In this document: positions 46,485-55,783 of the stretch, piece after piece | Position numbering within the stretch: position 1 is the stretch's first letter | Layout: the number at the start of each line of letters is the position of its first letter | Source: Bacteroidales bacterium | Lineage (GTDB): Bacteria; Bacteroidota; Bacteroidia; Bacteroidales; UBA932 | Assembly: GCA_015060335.1 (NCBI GenBank) | Contig: SUYR01000010.1 | Span: 21,604 to 85,603 of the forward strand | Direction: 5' to 3' | DNA length: 64,000 nucleotides | Notes under the pieces: generated by a model | What the model was told of the DNA's origin: nothing | Database searches by the model: none | The model's input: only the letters and a program-made list of their open reading frames with translations | Made by a program: the position numbers and the translations under genes

Positions 46485-48017
46485 TTATTTGAGTATTTTC
46501 TGTATTACTTCTTCCATTACCTTGTAGCCCTCGAGGTTAGGGTGCACCGGGTCTTTCTGATACTCCACCTTCATGGCACGGTTGCCGTCGTCCATTACAG
46601 AGAAGTAGTCAGCATATCTGTGTCCGTTTGCCTTGGCATATGCCTGAAGCCTGTCGTTGATCTCACGGATAGACTCCACAGCCCTTTCGCTGCTGATTTC
46701 CCAAGACCAGCTGTATCTGTCTGCAGGAAGAATGGATCCCAGGACAACCTTTATCTTGTTTGCCTTTGCCAACTCTGCCATGGACACGATGTTTTCAAAG
46801 ATATGGTCGAGGGAAACGTATCCCTGATTCATGGCGATGTCATTGGTTCCCGCGAGAATGACAACATACTCCGGCTTGTGATTGATGACGTCTGTACGGA
46901 AGCGGGCAAGCATCTGGGCTGTGACCTGACCGCTGATGCCACGTCCAAGGTAGTTGTTGTCAGTGAAGAAATCCTGATCGAAGCGATACCAGTTGTCAGT
47001 AATGGAGTCACCCATGAATACAGCCTTAGGCTTCTTTGTCACTTCCTTGTTCTTCTGCTCATAGCGTCCGTACTGTGCCCAGTCCTGCGGCGCTCTCAGA
47101 CGAGGAAGTTCAACTCTTGCCACTACGGGATAGTGGTCTGAGATCATCCTTGCCTTGTAGCAGACCACGTCCTCGGCACCTGCGTCGATGCGGGCCTGCA
47201 TTTCGGGCGTGATTTCGACAGGAGTCCAGTAATTGTGAGTGAGGACGCCGTATTCATGAGTTCTGAATTGCGGCGACACAAAGATATGGTCGATGCGGCT
47301 TTCTGTGCCGAAGTCTGCAAGGAAACGGTTGATTGTACCGTTGTGACACATGCGATGCTTTGCCGCAGTATATGTATCCACAAGCATTCCTGAGGAAGTG
47401 AGGATGTCGAATATCTCGTTGTTCTGGTCTACATTGAAGTCTCCGGTAAGGATATACGGCTCGTCACCGCACATCTCCTTGATTTTGGAAAGAATCAGTT
47501 TGCAGCCTTCTCTTCGTGCTACAACTCCTCTGTGGTCAAGGTGAACATTGAAAAGCCAGAATTTCCACTTTGTGCTCTTGTCCTCGAACTTTCCCCATGT
47601 GCATATGCGGCACTGGTTTGCATCCCAGCCTTTTGAAGCCACCACGTCAGGAGTTTCCGAAATCCAGAACCAGCCTTTGTCAAGGCAGCGTATCCTATCC
47701 TTTCTGTAGAATATCGGAGCGTATTCGCCTTTCTTATCTCCGTCATTTCTGCCTACTCCTATGTAATCGTAGTTATCCAGACCGGCGAGCAGATCCTCAA
47801 GCTGATTATGAAGAAGTTCCTGTGCGCCAAAGATTTCCCAACGCTCATAGTTGACCAGGTCGAAGATTTTCTGTGAACGGGAATCCCAGCCATCGCCTCT
47901 TGCCTTGTCGGAAGAGCTGTCATATCTGACGTTGTAGGAGCCAACGTTGAACCATGACTGAGCATGTAAAGAGAGGACTGATGCCAAGAGCAATACAGTC
48001 AAAAAAAGACGTTTCAT
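46485..48017 (-). CDS. Fusion of EEP phosphodiesterase and SGNH hydrolase, secreted
   Basis: The start is at ATG 48017 (MKRLFLTVLLLASVLSLHAQ), giving a signal peptide; the frame also runs to 48074. The 510-residue protein joins two enzymes. Residues about 22-275 form an endonuclease/exonuclease/phosphatase domain, with G-S-Y-N-V-R-Y, Q-E-L, H-L-D-H-R-G, T-G-D-F-N-V-D and I-S-D-H-Y-P. Residues about 305-505 form an SGNH/GDSL hydrolase with G-D-S-I-T, G-R-G-I-S-G, G-T-N-D and D-P-V-H-P-N, all four blocks intact. Known domains separately cleave phosphodiesters and esters. The fusion suggests removal of two kinds of decoration from one glycan. It is the first gene of the minus run, divergent from HTCS 2. 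Confidence 0.85.
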   Translation of the reverse strand: MKRLFLTVLLLASVLSLHAQSWFNVGSYNVRYDSSSDKARGDGWDSRSQKIFDLVNYERWEIFGAQELLHNQLEDLLAGLDNYDYIGVGRNDGDKKGEYAPIFYRKDRIRCLDKGWFWISETPDVVASKGWDANQCRICTWGKFEDKSTKWKFWLFNVHLDHRGVVARREGCKLILSKIKEMCGDEPYILTGDFNVDQNNEIFDILTSSGMLVDTYTAAKHRMCHNGTINRFLADFGTESRIDHIFVSPQFRTHEYGVLTHNYWTPVEITPEMQARIDAGAEDVVCYKARMISDHYPVVARVELPRLRAPQDWAQYGRYEQKNKEVTKKPKAVFMGDSITDNWYRFDQDFFTDNNYLGRGISGQVTAQMLARFRTDVINHKPEYVVILAGTNDIAMNQGYVSLDHIFENIVSMAELAKANKIKVVLGSILPADRYSWSWEISSERAVESIREINDRLQAYAKANGHRYADYFSVMDDGNRAMKVEYQKDPVHPNLEGYKVMEEVIQKILK

Positions 48018-48080
48018 TTTGCCTAGTGTTATTAATTCAATTCCGACAGCGAAATTATCCATATTCGCGCGCACATTTCA

Positions 48081-48091
48081 CGCAAATTGCG
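48081..48091. promoter_or_regulatory. Short palindrome in the HTCS 2 divergent region
   Basis: CGCAAATTGCG is an 11-bp palindrome in the 226-bp region between the phosphodiesterase/SGNH gene and HTCS 2. The ATTGCGAC part also occurs near 36989 upstream of the GH109 gene, so it may be a shared regulator site. It is short enough to be chance. Confidence 0.25.
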
Positions 48092-48215
48092 ACAAAACTG
48101 AATCATCAACACATCAAAGTTACTATTCCACATTTAAGATGTATCCTTTTGTGCCAAGATTATGTCGCAGAGCGCCAACATAGACACAAAGCGCAACATC
48201 ATAAGTGTTTTTGTA

Positions 48216-48223
48216 TAAATTTG
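48216..48223 (+). promoter_or_regulatory. Putative -7 box for HTCS 2
   Basis: TAAATTTG matches TAnnTTTG and ends 20 bp before the ATG at 48244. No -33 TTTG is at normal spacing. Confidence 0.45.
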
Positions 48224-48243
48224 TTCACAAAACCACACATCTG

Positions 48244-51200
48244 ATGACAACACTACATAAAATAACCACACTCTGTCTATCTCTTGCCCTGTCTGTTATT
48301 CTTAGCTTAGAGGGGCGGGCAGCTCAATATCAGACGATATCATCAGCCGACGGATTGTCCAACAACGCCCTTCTGTGTCTGCATCAGGACAAACTGGGCC
48401 ATATTTATATCGGAACAGCTGACGGACTGAACATTTGGGACGGGGTGTCCATTAAGACATTCCAGGCGGCTGATGGCCGCAACTATTTCTTCGGAAATAT
48501 GATACGACATATATTTCCGTTCGGAGACGATATTCTATATCTGCAGACAAACTATGGAGTGGCAAGGTTGGACATAAAGACCGATGAGATCGATTTCTAT
48601 GAAGAACTCGCCTTCTTTCCCAGACTTGTGATCACCGGGAATGGTAATATCGTGGCAATGGACAGAAACAACTCCATACACTTCTTTGATGTAAAGACAC
48701 GAAAACTCTCGCAGGTCAAGAACGCATTCCTCTCTGAAAGAGAATACTGTCGCAGAATGACATTGTGCAAAGACGGCAGACTGTGTGTATTCACCAATAA
48801 GGACATCTATATCATTTCTCTTGCAGGGATTGAACAGACAGACGGCTCCATATCGGAGATTTCCAATCTGGGCATAAGTTGCAGGCATGCCTCTCCAAGT
48901 TATGACGGTACAAATCATTACGTCGTTACTCCTGATTACAAGCTGTACATATTCAACAACGACAAATGCACCCTGACTGAGCTGACAGAAATCAGGAACC
49001 TGCCGCCAAGCCATATAAGCGGCGTACTTCCTGTCGAAGACGGATACTACCTGAGTTTCTGGCAACACGGACTGTTTTTTCTTCCGAAAGGTGATAACAT
49101 GCTGAAAGAAACGGATGTGAAGTGTGGTATCTTCTCAATGATTCCGGACAAGAGGCAGCCGATAGTATGGATAGGAACCGACGGCAACGGCCTGATAAAG
49201 TACGGAATGGAGAGCAAGAAAATCTCATGTCTGACGTATGACGAACTTCCGTATGTAATCAAGATGCCTATTCGAAGCATTCTGGTGGACAAGGATAGGG
49301 CTCTATGGCTTGGAACGAAGGGAGACGGACTGCTGAGGATAAATGACTTCGGGACAGACAAGGAACTCAGATACAGTGACTGCCAGATGTTCAGCACGGA
49401 CAACAGCCGGCTGAACAACAACTCTATTTTCTCACTGACTGCCAGCAGGCATGATATGATGTGGATAGGAACAGAAGGCTATGGACTGAATGTATGGTTG
49501 CAATCCTCCCAGCAGATAAGGAAGGTGCCTGGTAGCGAGAATATCCGTATGGTGCATTCTATCATCGAGCAGGATGAATCTACGCTGTGGGTTGCTACAG
49601 ACGGCTGGGGAACATACAGATGTACCTACGAAATGAAGAACGGAGTGCCCCATATGACAGATCTTCAGCAGGTGAAATTCAGCGAACCGTTCAACGACAG
49701 GACCAGCATATTCTCCATGACAATGGAAAACGACTCTACCATATGGTTCGGAAGCCGAGGAACGGGCGTACTGACATATAATATAAATACAGGAAAGTCC
49801 AGAGTGCTCCAGTTCCCTGTCGATAACGGATATGCCATCAACGAAACGTTCTATATCACGAAATCCAAGCATATACTGATTGCCACCGGAAACGGACTTG
49901 TGGCTTATGCCCCTGACAATGGAGTATTTCACAGATCTGAATTCGTGCCTCAAAAGGCTACGCACGGCATCGTATGCGACAAGGACAAAAATATCTGGGT
50001 CAGCACTAATTCAGGTATAATTTCTCTTGACAGTGCGTATAATTACCGCCTGTCGTTTGACAGGTTTTCCGGACTCGATGTGCTCGAATATGCCGACGGG
50101 GCATGCTATTATGACGAGAGCTCCGACAAGATTCTTTTCGGCGGCATCAACGGTCTGACGATAATCGACAGCAGCATAAATACCGTACAGGATTCCGGTT
50201 ATGTTCCTGATATAAATATCACGGATTTCATCCAGAACGGCAAACATCTGCCTATCGGGCCGATGATGAAGAACGGGAAACTGAAAGTACCTTATTCCAA
50301 GTCAATATTCGGAATAAAGTTCTCTGTGGTGGACCACCTTCATCTTTCAGACTATAGATTCATGTATTCTATAGAAGGTTATAGTTCCGACTGGATTGCA
50401 AACGATAATGATATAGTGTATCTGCCCTCTCTGAATCCCGGGAGATATGAATTGAAGATAAAATACGTAAATCACGCAACCCAGTATGAGAGCGCTGTGC
50501 GCATCCTCCCTATCCATATAATGCCACCTCTCTACAGGTCCTGGTGGGCTTACTGCCTCTATGCCCTGTTCATAGGTCTGACTATTTTCCTGACAATCAA
50601 GTTGTATATGCAGAAATACGCAGCAATGCAGGAGAGGATACGCAGGAAGTATTCTGACGAAATTATAAAGACCACGTCAGAGACTACAAATGCAATCAAT
50701 GAAGAACTGTCCGTGCAGCTGACATTCATCATAGGACTTTGTCAGCAGATACGCCAAGCTACGCAGAATAATCCTCATGTGGCAAACAAGGTGAATCTTG
50801 TGGAATATAATATTGCCAAGATAAACAAGACGCTACATATATTCAACGAATATAAGGATATAACCGAAGCTCTTATCAGCGCAGGACAGATAACGCTGGT
50901 TCCTGTAAGCCAGACCATTACAGGCATTCTGGAACTCATGGGCAGCAACACCAAGCTCAGAGGTGTGACTATGAACTATTACATAGAGGATGATATCACC
51001 ATAGCCATCAACAAGGAGGCTTTCCTGACTATGCTCTATTCATTGATCTATAAAGTCATATCCACGACTTCCGATGAAAAGAAAGTTGTTGTCAAGGTCG
51101 GAAGAGAGGGTAACGGAGATCTTGCAATCCGGATAAACTTCTCTTCAAACAGAAAACACTACGACAAGATCTCCTCAAGCATTCAGACCGGCACAGATGT

Positions 51201-52224
51201 AAACTTCGAGAAGGAATATGACATAGTCCTCTGCCATCAGCTTATTGCAAAGATGAACGGAAAGATGATCCTGGGATTTAACGAAGAGACCGGAAACATA
51301 TCAGTGACAGTCCTCCTGCCATCCTCAAAAATCGAGAACGGTAAGAATCCGGAGTATAATCCTTCTTCAGAAAGCATCAACACATACAATACAAATATTT
51401 CGATTGAGCTTCCCAAGAACTTCAAGAGTGACGCACATCCGGATTATATCTGCATCATAAGCAAGAACAGGGATATATCTTCTTTCCTTGGATATTTCCT
51501 TTCAGACAGCTACAGCATACGTTCATATACAGACAGTGATGCAGCCTTTGAAAAGATGGAGCAGATGCAGCCTATTGCTGTAATATATGATGTTTCCTCA
51601 ATGCATAATACCCTTGGCGGATTCCTGGAAAGGATGAAGGAGGACAGAAGGCTCGGGCAGGTGATAACCGTAGTGCTTACCTCGTCGCTCCAGATTACGG
51701 AACGCGAAGAATACATCAAGCTCGGAGCCGACCTCTGTATCTCGTTCCCGTTCAATATGAACTATCTGAGGGAGACTCTGGAACAGAGGATCCAGAAACA
51801 GAAGAGCACCGCCGAATATTACCGCTCTCCAATCAGTACATATACAATCAACGACGGCAAATATATACATCTTGAGGACAAGGAGTTCTTTGACAAGGTG
51901 TTAAAGACTATCAATGATAATATATCCAACCCTGACCTCACAGCTCCTATGATTGCAGAGCTGCTGGGTACAAGTACACGCGTGATGTACAGAAAACTGG
52001 AAAGCATCACGGATAAGAAGCTGCACCAGATACTGAGGGAGACAAGGATGAATATGGCAGTGTCACTGCTCGCATCTTCAAAGCACACCATCGACGAGAT
52101 CATGTACAAGGTGGGCTATGACAACAGAAGCACATTCCACAGGAATTTCAAGGAGATATATGGAATGACTCCGAGGGAATACAGAGAGCAGGTGCATAAT
52201 GATATGATTAACAATCTTAAATAA
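48244..52224 (+). CDS. HTCS-like regulator with degenerate kinase and receiver (HTCS 2)
   Basis: The start is at ATG 48244 (MTTLHKITTLCLSLALSVIL), giving a signal sequence; an ATG at 48205 is also in frame. The 1326-residue protein has beta-propeller repeats (about 25-670), Y_Y_Y domain, membrane helix near 766-784, then kinase-like, receiver-like (about 1070-1180) and AraC regions (about 1219-1316). At the His position it reads N-E-E-L-S-V-Q. In the N-box position it reads L-Y-S-L-I-Y-K, and no glycine boxes can be seen. The receiver has V-I-Y-D but F-P-F in place of K-P-F. All changes parallel those in HTCS 1. The CotH gene follows after 8 bp. It likely controls the divergent PUL 2 genes. 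Confidence 0.88.
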   Translation: MTTLHKITTLCLSLALSVILSLEGRAAQYQTISSADGLSNNALLCLHQDKLGHIYIGTADGLNIWDGVSIKTFQAADGRNYFFGNMIRHIFPFGDDILYLQTNYGVARLDIKTDEIDFYEELAFFPRLVITGNGNIVAMDRNNSIHFFDVKTRKLSQVKNAFLSEREYCRRMTLCKDGRLCVFTNKDIYIISLAGIEQTDGSISEISNLGISCRHASPSYDGTNHYVVTPDYKLYIFNNDKCTLTELTEIRNLPPSHISGVLPVEDGYYLSFWQHGLFFLPKGDNMLKETDVKCGIFSMIPDKRQPIVWIGTDGNGLIKYGMESKKISCLTYDELPYVIKMPIRSILVDKDRALWLGTKGDGLLRINDFGTDKELRYSDCQMFSTDNSRLNNNSIFSLTASRHDMMWIGTEGYGLNVWLQSSQQIRKVPGSENIRMVHSIIEQDESTLWVATDGWGTYRCTYEMKNGVPHMTDLQQVKFSEPFNDRTSIFSMTMENDSTIWFGSRGTGVLTYNINTGKSRVLQFPVDNGYAINETFYITKSKHILIATGNGLVAYAPDNGVFHRSEFVPQKATHGIVCDKDKNIWVSTNSGIISLDSAYNYRLSFDRFSGLDVLEYADGACYYDESSDKILFGGINGLTIIDSSINTVQDSGYVPDINITDFIQNGKHLPIGPMMKNGKLKVPYSKSIFGIKFSVVDHLHLSDYRFMYSIEGYSSDWIANDNDIVYLPSLNPGRYELKIKYVNHATQYESAVRILPIHIMPPLYRSWWAYCLYALFIGLTIFLTIKLYMQKYAAMQERIRRKYSDEIIKTTSETTNAINEELSVQLTFIIGLCQQIRQATQNNPHVANKVNLVEYNIAKINKTLHIFNEYKDITEALISAGQITLVPVSQTITGILELMGSNTKLRGVTMNYYIEDDITIAINKEAFLTMLYSLIYKVISTTSDEKKVVVKVGREGNGDLAIRINFSSNRKHYDKISSSIQTGTDVNFEKEYDIVLCHQLIAKMNGKMILGFNEETGNISVTVLLPSSKIENGKNPEYNPSSESINTYNTNISIELPKNFKSDAHPDYICIISKNRDISSFLGYFLSDSYSIRSYTDSDAAFEKMEQMQPIAVIYDVSSMHNTLGGFLERMKEDRRLGQVITVVLTSSLQITEREEYIKLGADLCISFPFNMNYLRETLEQRIQKQKSTAEYYRSPISTYTINDGKYIHLEDKEFFDKVLKTINDNISNPDLTAPMIAELLGTSTRVMYRKLESITDKKLHQILRETRMNMAVSLLASSKHTIDEIMYKVGYDNRSTFHRNFKEIYGMTPREYREQVHNDMINNLK

Positions 52225-52232
52225 TAAAAGGA

Positions 52233-54050
52233 ATGAAGAACCGTTTGATTCTACTTATCAGTCTGATTACAATGGCTATGACCTCCTGCCAGAAAGAGGT
52301 TGAATTCTTCAATGTACCGGAAAAGATAAACGTCATGATAGAGGATGAGGTATATATTGAAGAGGGAAAACTTGTATTTTTTGAGTTTGAGGTATTGCCT
52401 GCAGACGCCAGATTCAATTTCGACCTTTCAAAGAAGGCTGATATCGCTCTTGAGACGATCTCTGTAGCTGCTCCTCAACATGTCGAGTTGAATGACGTAA
52501 AACAGATTTCCAAAGAGAAAGGTCTGTACCGTGCCACTGTCAGGGATCTTGAGGGTAAAGAGAGATATGCAGAAAAGCTGGTTTTGAGAATTCTCTGCCA
52601 GAATCCTCAGGGTAAATGGGTGAAAACCTCATCGAAAGCAATCACTTTCACAAATATCCAGAAGGTGCCTTCTGTAATCAAGTTCCTGGAGAAGCATAAT
52701 GCCACGGCTATAAATGAGGACCTCTCGGCTGATGTCGCTATCGGTCAGGAGACCTTCATCAAGTCTCCTAAGATTACGAGCTCAGAGCTTATTGCTTCCT
52801 TTGATGTGGAAGGAGATATTTTCGTGAATGGAGTCAAGCAGATAAGCGGAGTGACGGTAAATGATTTCTCGCAGCCTGTGAAATATACACTTAAAAACGG
52901 AGATTCATTTACTGTAAGGGTACGTCACTCAGGCCTTCCTATGGTATTCATCGAGACAGCAGGAGGGGCGGCAATTCCTGACAAGCATTCCGACTGGCTT
53001 TCCGGATCCAAGCTCAAGATATATAATTCGGACTGGACTCTCGCATATGAGGGAGACATGGGCATCAGAGGCCGTGGAAACAGCACCTGGAGCTATCCTA
53101 AGAAGCCTTATGCGATAAAGCTGGATTCCAAGGCAGAGATTCTCGGCATGCCTAAGCACAAGAGATGGGTGCTGCTTGCCAACTGGCTGGACAGGACTCT
53201 TCTGAGAAACTGCTGTTCTTTTGAGCTGGCTTCAAGGTCGGGATTAGTATATACCCCACGCGGTCAATTCGTGGAAGTGTTCATCAACGGAGAGCATAAC
53301 GGAAACTATTTCCTCTGCGAACAGATCAAGGTGGACAAGAACAGGGTGAATGTTGACGAGCATGACCCGGACGTTGTAGATGGAGGATATCTGTTCGAGC
53401 TTGATTCATATTACGATGAGGCTTTCAAATTCAAGTCTTCTGTCCGCAAACTGCCATATATGTTCAAGGATCCGGATGAGGATATCACTGATGCTCAGTT
53501 TGAATTCGTTCAGAATTATGTGAACACTCTTGAGGCGGCCCTGTATGATGATGAACGTTTTGCAGCGGGAGAGTACCGCAACTATATGGATGTAGAGTCG
53601 TTTGTGGACTGGTGGCTTGTTATGGAACTCACAGGAATCTGGGAGCCTAACCATCCTAAGAGTTCATACATGCATAAGAATTCGGGCGGTAAGCTCGTCA
53701 TGGGACCTGTATGGGATTTTGATTGGGAGACATATATGCCTTCTTACGCCAGCCAGTACAGAATCAGCACTGCTCTGTACTACGAAAGATTGCTTCAGGA
53801 TCCGTATTTCGTTTCAGTAGTGAAGCAGCGCTGGAGCCAATATAAGGAGAACTTCAGGACGCTTCCTGACTTCATTCAGCAGAAGGCGGACGAAATACGC
53901 TCGTCAGAATCATTCAACTATGCTATGTGGCCGGTAACATCTAACGTCAACAAGGACATCAACCTGTCATTTGACAGTGCCGTCGAAAGGATGATCCAGG
54001 GCTACAATCAGAAGTTCAACTGGCTGGACAGCGCCATCGGGAAGATGTAA
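52233..54050 (+). CDS. CotH-family lipoprotein
   Basis: A 605-residue protein with lipobox M-T-S-C (Cys19). The N-terminal about 220 residues are beta-rich and of unknown type. The C-terminal part carries CotH motifs: G-I-R-G-R-G-N-S-T-W-S-Y, K-K-P-Y-A-I-K-L-D, W-V-L-L-A-N-W-L-D and G-P-V-W-D-F-D-W-E (metal-binding Asp pair). CotH of Bacillus is an atypical protein kinase that phosphorylates spore-coat proteins; members in Bacteroidota are cell-surface lipoproteins of unknown substrate. It follows HTCS 2 by 8 bp and is probably co-transcribed. It ends in a tandem repeat and palindrome region. Confidence 0.88.
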   Translation: MKNRLILLISLITMAMTSCQKEVEFFNVPEKINVMIEDEVYIEEGKLVFFEFEVLPADARFNFDLSKKADIALETISVAAPQHVELNDVKQISKEKGLYRATVRDLEGKERYAEKLVLRILCQNPQGKWVKTSSKAITFTNIQKVPSVIKFLEKHNATAINEDLSADVAIGQETFIKSPKITSSELIASFDVEGDIFVNGVKQISGVTVNDFSQPVKYTLKNGDSFTVRVRHSGLPMVFIETAGGAAIPDKHSDWLSGSKLKIYNSDWTLAYEGDMGIRGRGNSTWSYPKKPYAIKLDSKAEILGMPKHKRWVLLANWLDRTLLRNCCSFELASRSGLVYTPRGQFVEVFINGEHNGNYFLCEQIKVDKNRVNVDEHDPDVVDGGYLFELDSYYDEAFKFKSSVRKLPYMFKDPDEDITDAQFEFVQNYVNTLEAALYDDERFAAGEYRNYMDVESFVDWWLVMELTGIWEPNHPKSSYMHKNSGGKLVMGPVWDFDWETYMPSYASQYRISTALYYERLLQDPYFVSVVKQRWSQYKENFRTLPDFIQQKADEIRSSESFNYAMWPVTSNVNKDINLSFDSAVERMIQGYNQKFNWLDSAIGKM

Positions 54051-54060
54051 GGCCAGTGGC

Positions 54061-54155
54061 GCTGACGGTTTTGCCTTCAGATGACGGTCTTTGACTTTCG
54101 GATGACGGTCTTTGGCTTCAGATGACGGTCTTTGGCTTCAGATGACGGTCTTTGG
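54061..54155 (+). repeat. 20-bp tandem repeat array after the CotH gene
   Basis: Five copies beginning at 54061 (degenerate), 54080, 54101, 54121 and 54141, of a unit GATGACGGTCTTTGGCTTCA with spacing of 19-21 bp. The 14-bp GATGACGGTCTTTG is exact in the last four. It starts 10 bp beyond the CotH stop and leads into the palindrome at 54156. Confidence 0.85.
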
Positions 54156-54261
54156 CTGGCAGCTAAGGCGCTGATTCCCAGAAGATTGCAAAAAGGCGAT
54201 TCCCCCGCGCGGGGGAATCGCCTTTTCATAACGCGCTGTCTGTCAGCGGTTTAGCCGCCAG
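54156..54261. repeat. Palindromic intergenic repeat, copy 2; likely bidirectional terminator
   Basis: The core 54191-54226 is a perfect palindrome: each half runs AAAAGGCGATTCCCCCGC, giving A-tracts outside and T-tracts after each stem. Outer arms (CTGGCAGC... and ...GCCGCCAG) extend the symmetry to about 106 bp with mismatches. It lies between the convergent CotH and MFS genes and could stop transcription from both. The related element at 24885-24990 is in a divergent region. Confidence 0.8.
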
Positions 54262-54273
54262 GGCAAAACGACG

Positions 54274-55650
54274 TTATTTCGTTGCGTTCTTCTTTCTGCT
54301 GTTCAGAAGTGGGAGAAGGAAGGAGATTACAGAGGCTGCAACCCAGAATACTGCTACAGGAGCGAAGTCATAGACCTTTGACCCGTCTGCGAGAATCTGT
54401 GTGTTGTTGTCGATGAGCCATCCGCTGGCTACGTCCTGGATACCTGCTGCGATGTAGCTTGCACAGCCCACAACTCCAAGGGCTGCTCCTGTTGCCTTAC
54501 GTGGTACGATATCTACCGCCATAAGTCCTCCGAGGAAGCAGATGAGCACTCCTATCGAGATACCGAAGAGCACCATTGCAAGGATATTGATCCACGCCGC
54601 ATTGCCACCGAAAAGGAAGAGGACGAGAGAGACGCTGTTGAGAGCACCGAAAATGAATGCCGGTTTGTATCTGTCACCCTTGAACACCACATCAGAGAAC
54701 CATCCTGAAAGTACGGTACCGAAGATACCGAGAAGGGCGTTGATGGAGATGATGCTGGTCGCCTCTGCCAGAGAGAAGCCCTTTGATTCCTGAAGGAAAA
54801 GCACTCCCCAGCCGTTGATTGCATATCTCGCAATATACATGAATGCACTTGCTGCTGCCAGAATCCATACTGCAGGGGTCTTGAGCACCTGTTTCTGGAG
54901 TTCTCCGGTAGATACATCCTCGTCTGTCTTCTCCTCGTGTGCCATATCCTCGACTGCAGGAAGTCCCTTGCTCTGAGGATTGTCATGAAGAAGGAAGATG
55001 ATGACTACGACTCCGAGTGCTCCTGCTATTGACGAGCCCAGGAAACCCCACTGCCAGCCGAATGTCGAGACTACCAGACCTACAAAGAGGAATGAAAGGA
55101 ACTCTCCGAGATTATGGCTGAGACTGAAGAAGCCGTAGTATGTACCTCTCTTGTCAAGCGGATACCACCTCGACAGGGCAATGATTGCAGACGGCGAGCC
55201 CATTGACTGCGACCATCCGTTGATTCCCCACATGATGGCAAACAGAATGAAGAATGCCATAGTCGGGATAGCTACGCTTGCAAAGCCGAGAATACCCATT
55301 ATGAGGTTTGCAACGGCAGATACAAGAAGACCTGTAGCCATGAAACGCTTGATGTTGGAGTGGTCTGCAAGGAAGCCGTTGACGAATTTACCTATCGCAT
55401 AGGCAAAAAGAAGTGTAGAGCCGATGAGACCGAGCTGTGTGGCATCAAGAATGCCGTTGTCGAGTATCGGCTTCTTCACTACGTTCAAGGTAGTACGGCA
55501 CACATAATAGAGGCTGTAACCTATCGTTCCTGCAAGAAAAGACTGAAAGCCCAGTCTCCTGAACATTTTTTCCTGTTTCTCTACAGGAACTGTCACTTCA
55601 GACGGTGCCGATACACCATAGAATGACTTGAAACTTGAAATAAAACTCAT
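54274..55650 (-). CDS. MFS transporter, organophosphate:phosphate antiporter (GlpT/UhpC-like)
   Basis: A 458-residue membrane protein with about 12 hydrophobic helices. It has the family's conserved R-T-T-L-N-V-V-K-K start after TM1 and the helix G-W-S-Q-S-M-G-S-P-S, plus W-Y-P-L-D-K-R-G-T-Y-Y-G-F-F-S-L-S-H-N of the OPA group (GlpT, UhpT, UhpC). These exchange phosphate for glycerol-3-phosphate or hexose phosphate at the inner membrane; UhpC-type members can act as sensors. It sits beside genes for a phosphodiesterase and glycosidases, so an organophosphate released from the glycan is a possible substrate. It is the only gene on its strand between the palindrome and the esterase. Confidence 0.87.
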   Translation of the reverse strand: MSFISSFKSFYGVSAPSEVTVPVEKQEKMFRRLGFQSFLAGTIGYSLYYVCRTTLNVVKKPILDNGILDATQLGLIGSTLLFAYAIGKFVNGFLADHSNIKRFMATGLLVSAVANLIMGILGFASVAIPTMAFFILFAIMWGINGWSQSMGSPSAIIALSRWYPLDKRGTYYGFFSLSHNLGEFLSFLFVGLVVSTFGWQWGFLGSSIAGALGVVVIIFLLHDNPQSKGLPAVEDMAHEEKTDEDVSTGELQKQVLKTPAVWILAAASAFMYIARYAINGWGVLFLQESKGFSLAEATSIISINALLGIFGTVLSGWFSDVVFKGDRYKPAFIFGALNSVSLVLFLFGGNAAWINILAMVLFGISIGVLICFLGGLMAVDIVPRKATGAALGVVGCASYIAAGIQDVASGWLIDNNTQILADGSKVYDFAPVAVFWVAASVISFLLPLLNSRKKNATK

Positions 55651-55707
55651 TGTTTTTCTTTTTCTAAAATGATAGTCGTCTGTCGAAATAGGACAACTGC
55701 CCCATCT

Positions 55708-55731
55708 AAAATCCTACAATATTAGGGATTT
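55708..55731. terminator. Weak hairpin downstream of esterase copy 2
   Basis: AAATCCTA and TAGGGATTT pair with one bulged base, about 50 bp beyond the esterase stop, with short A/T runs on both sides. It could terminate the GH97-GH125-esterase operon but the stem is short. Confidence 0.3.
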
Positions 55732-55783
55732 TTCTCATTTATTCCAATGCGAAAGCCAAATACTATAGGAAGTTATCCTCTAT

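Noticed and set aside
54061..54155. CRISPR array
   Set aside because: The units are contiguous with no unique spacers and no cas genes are near.
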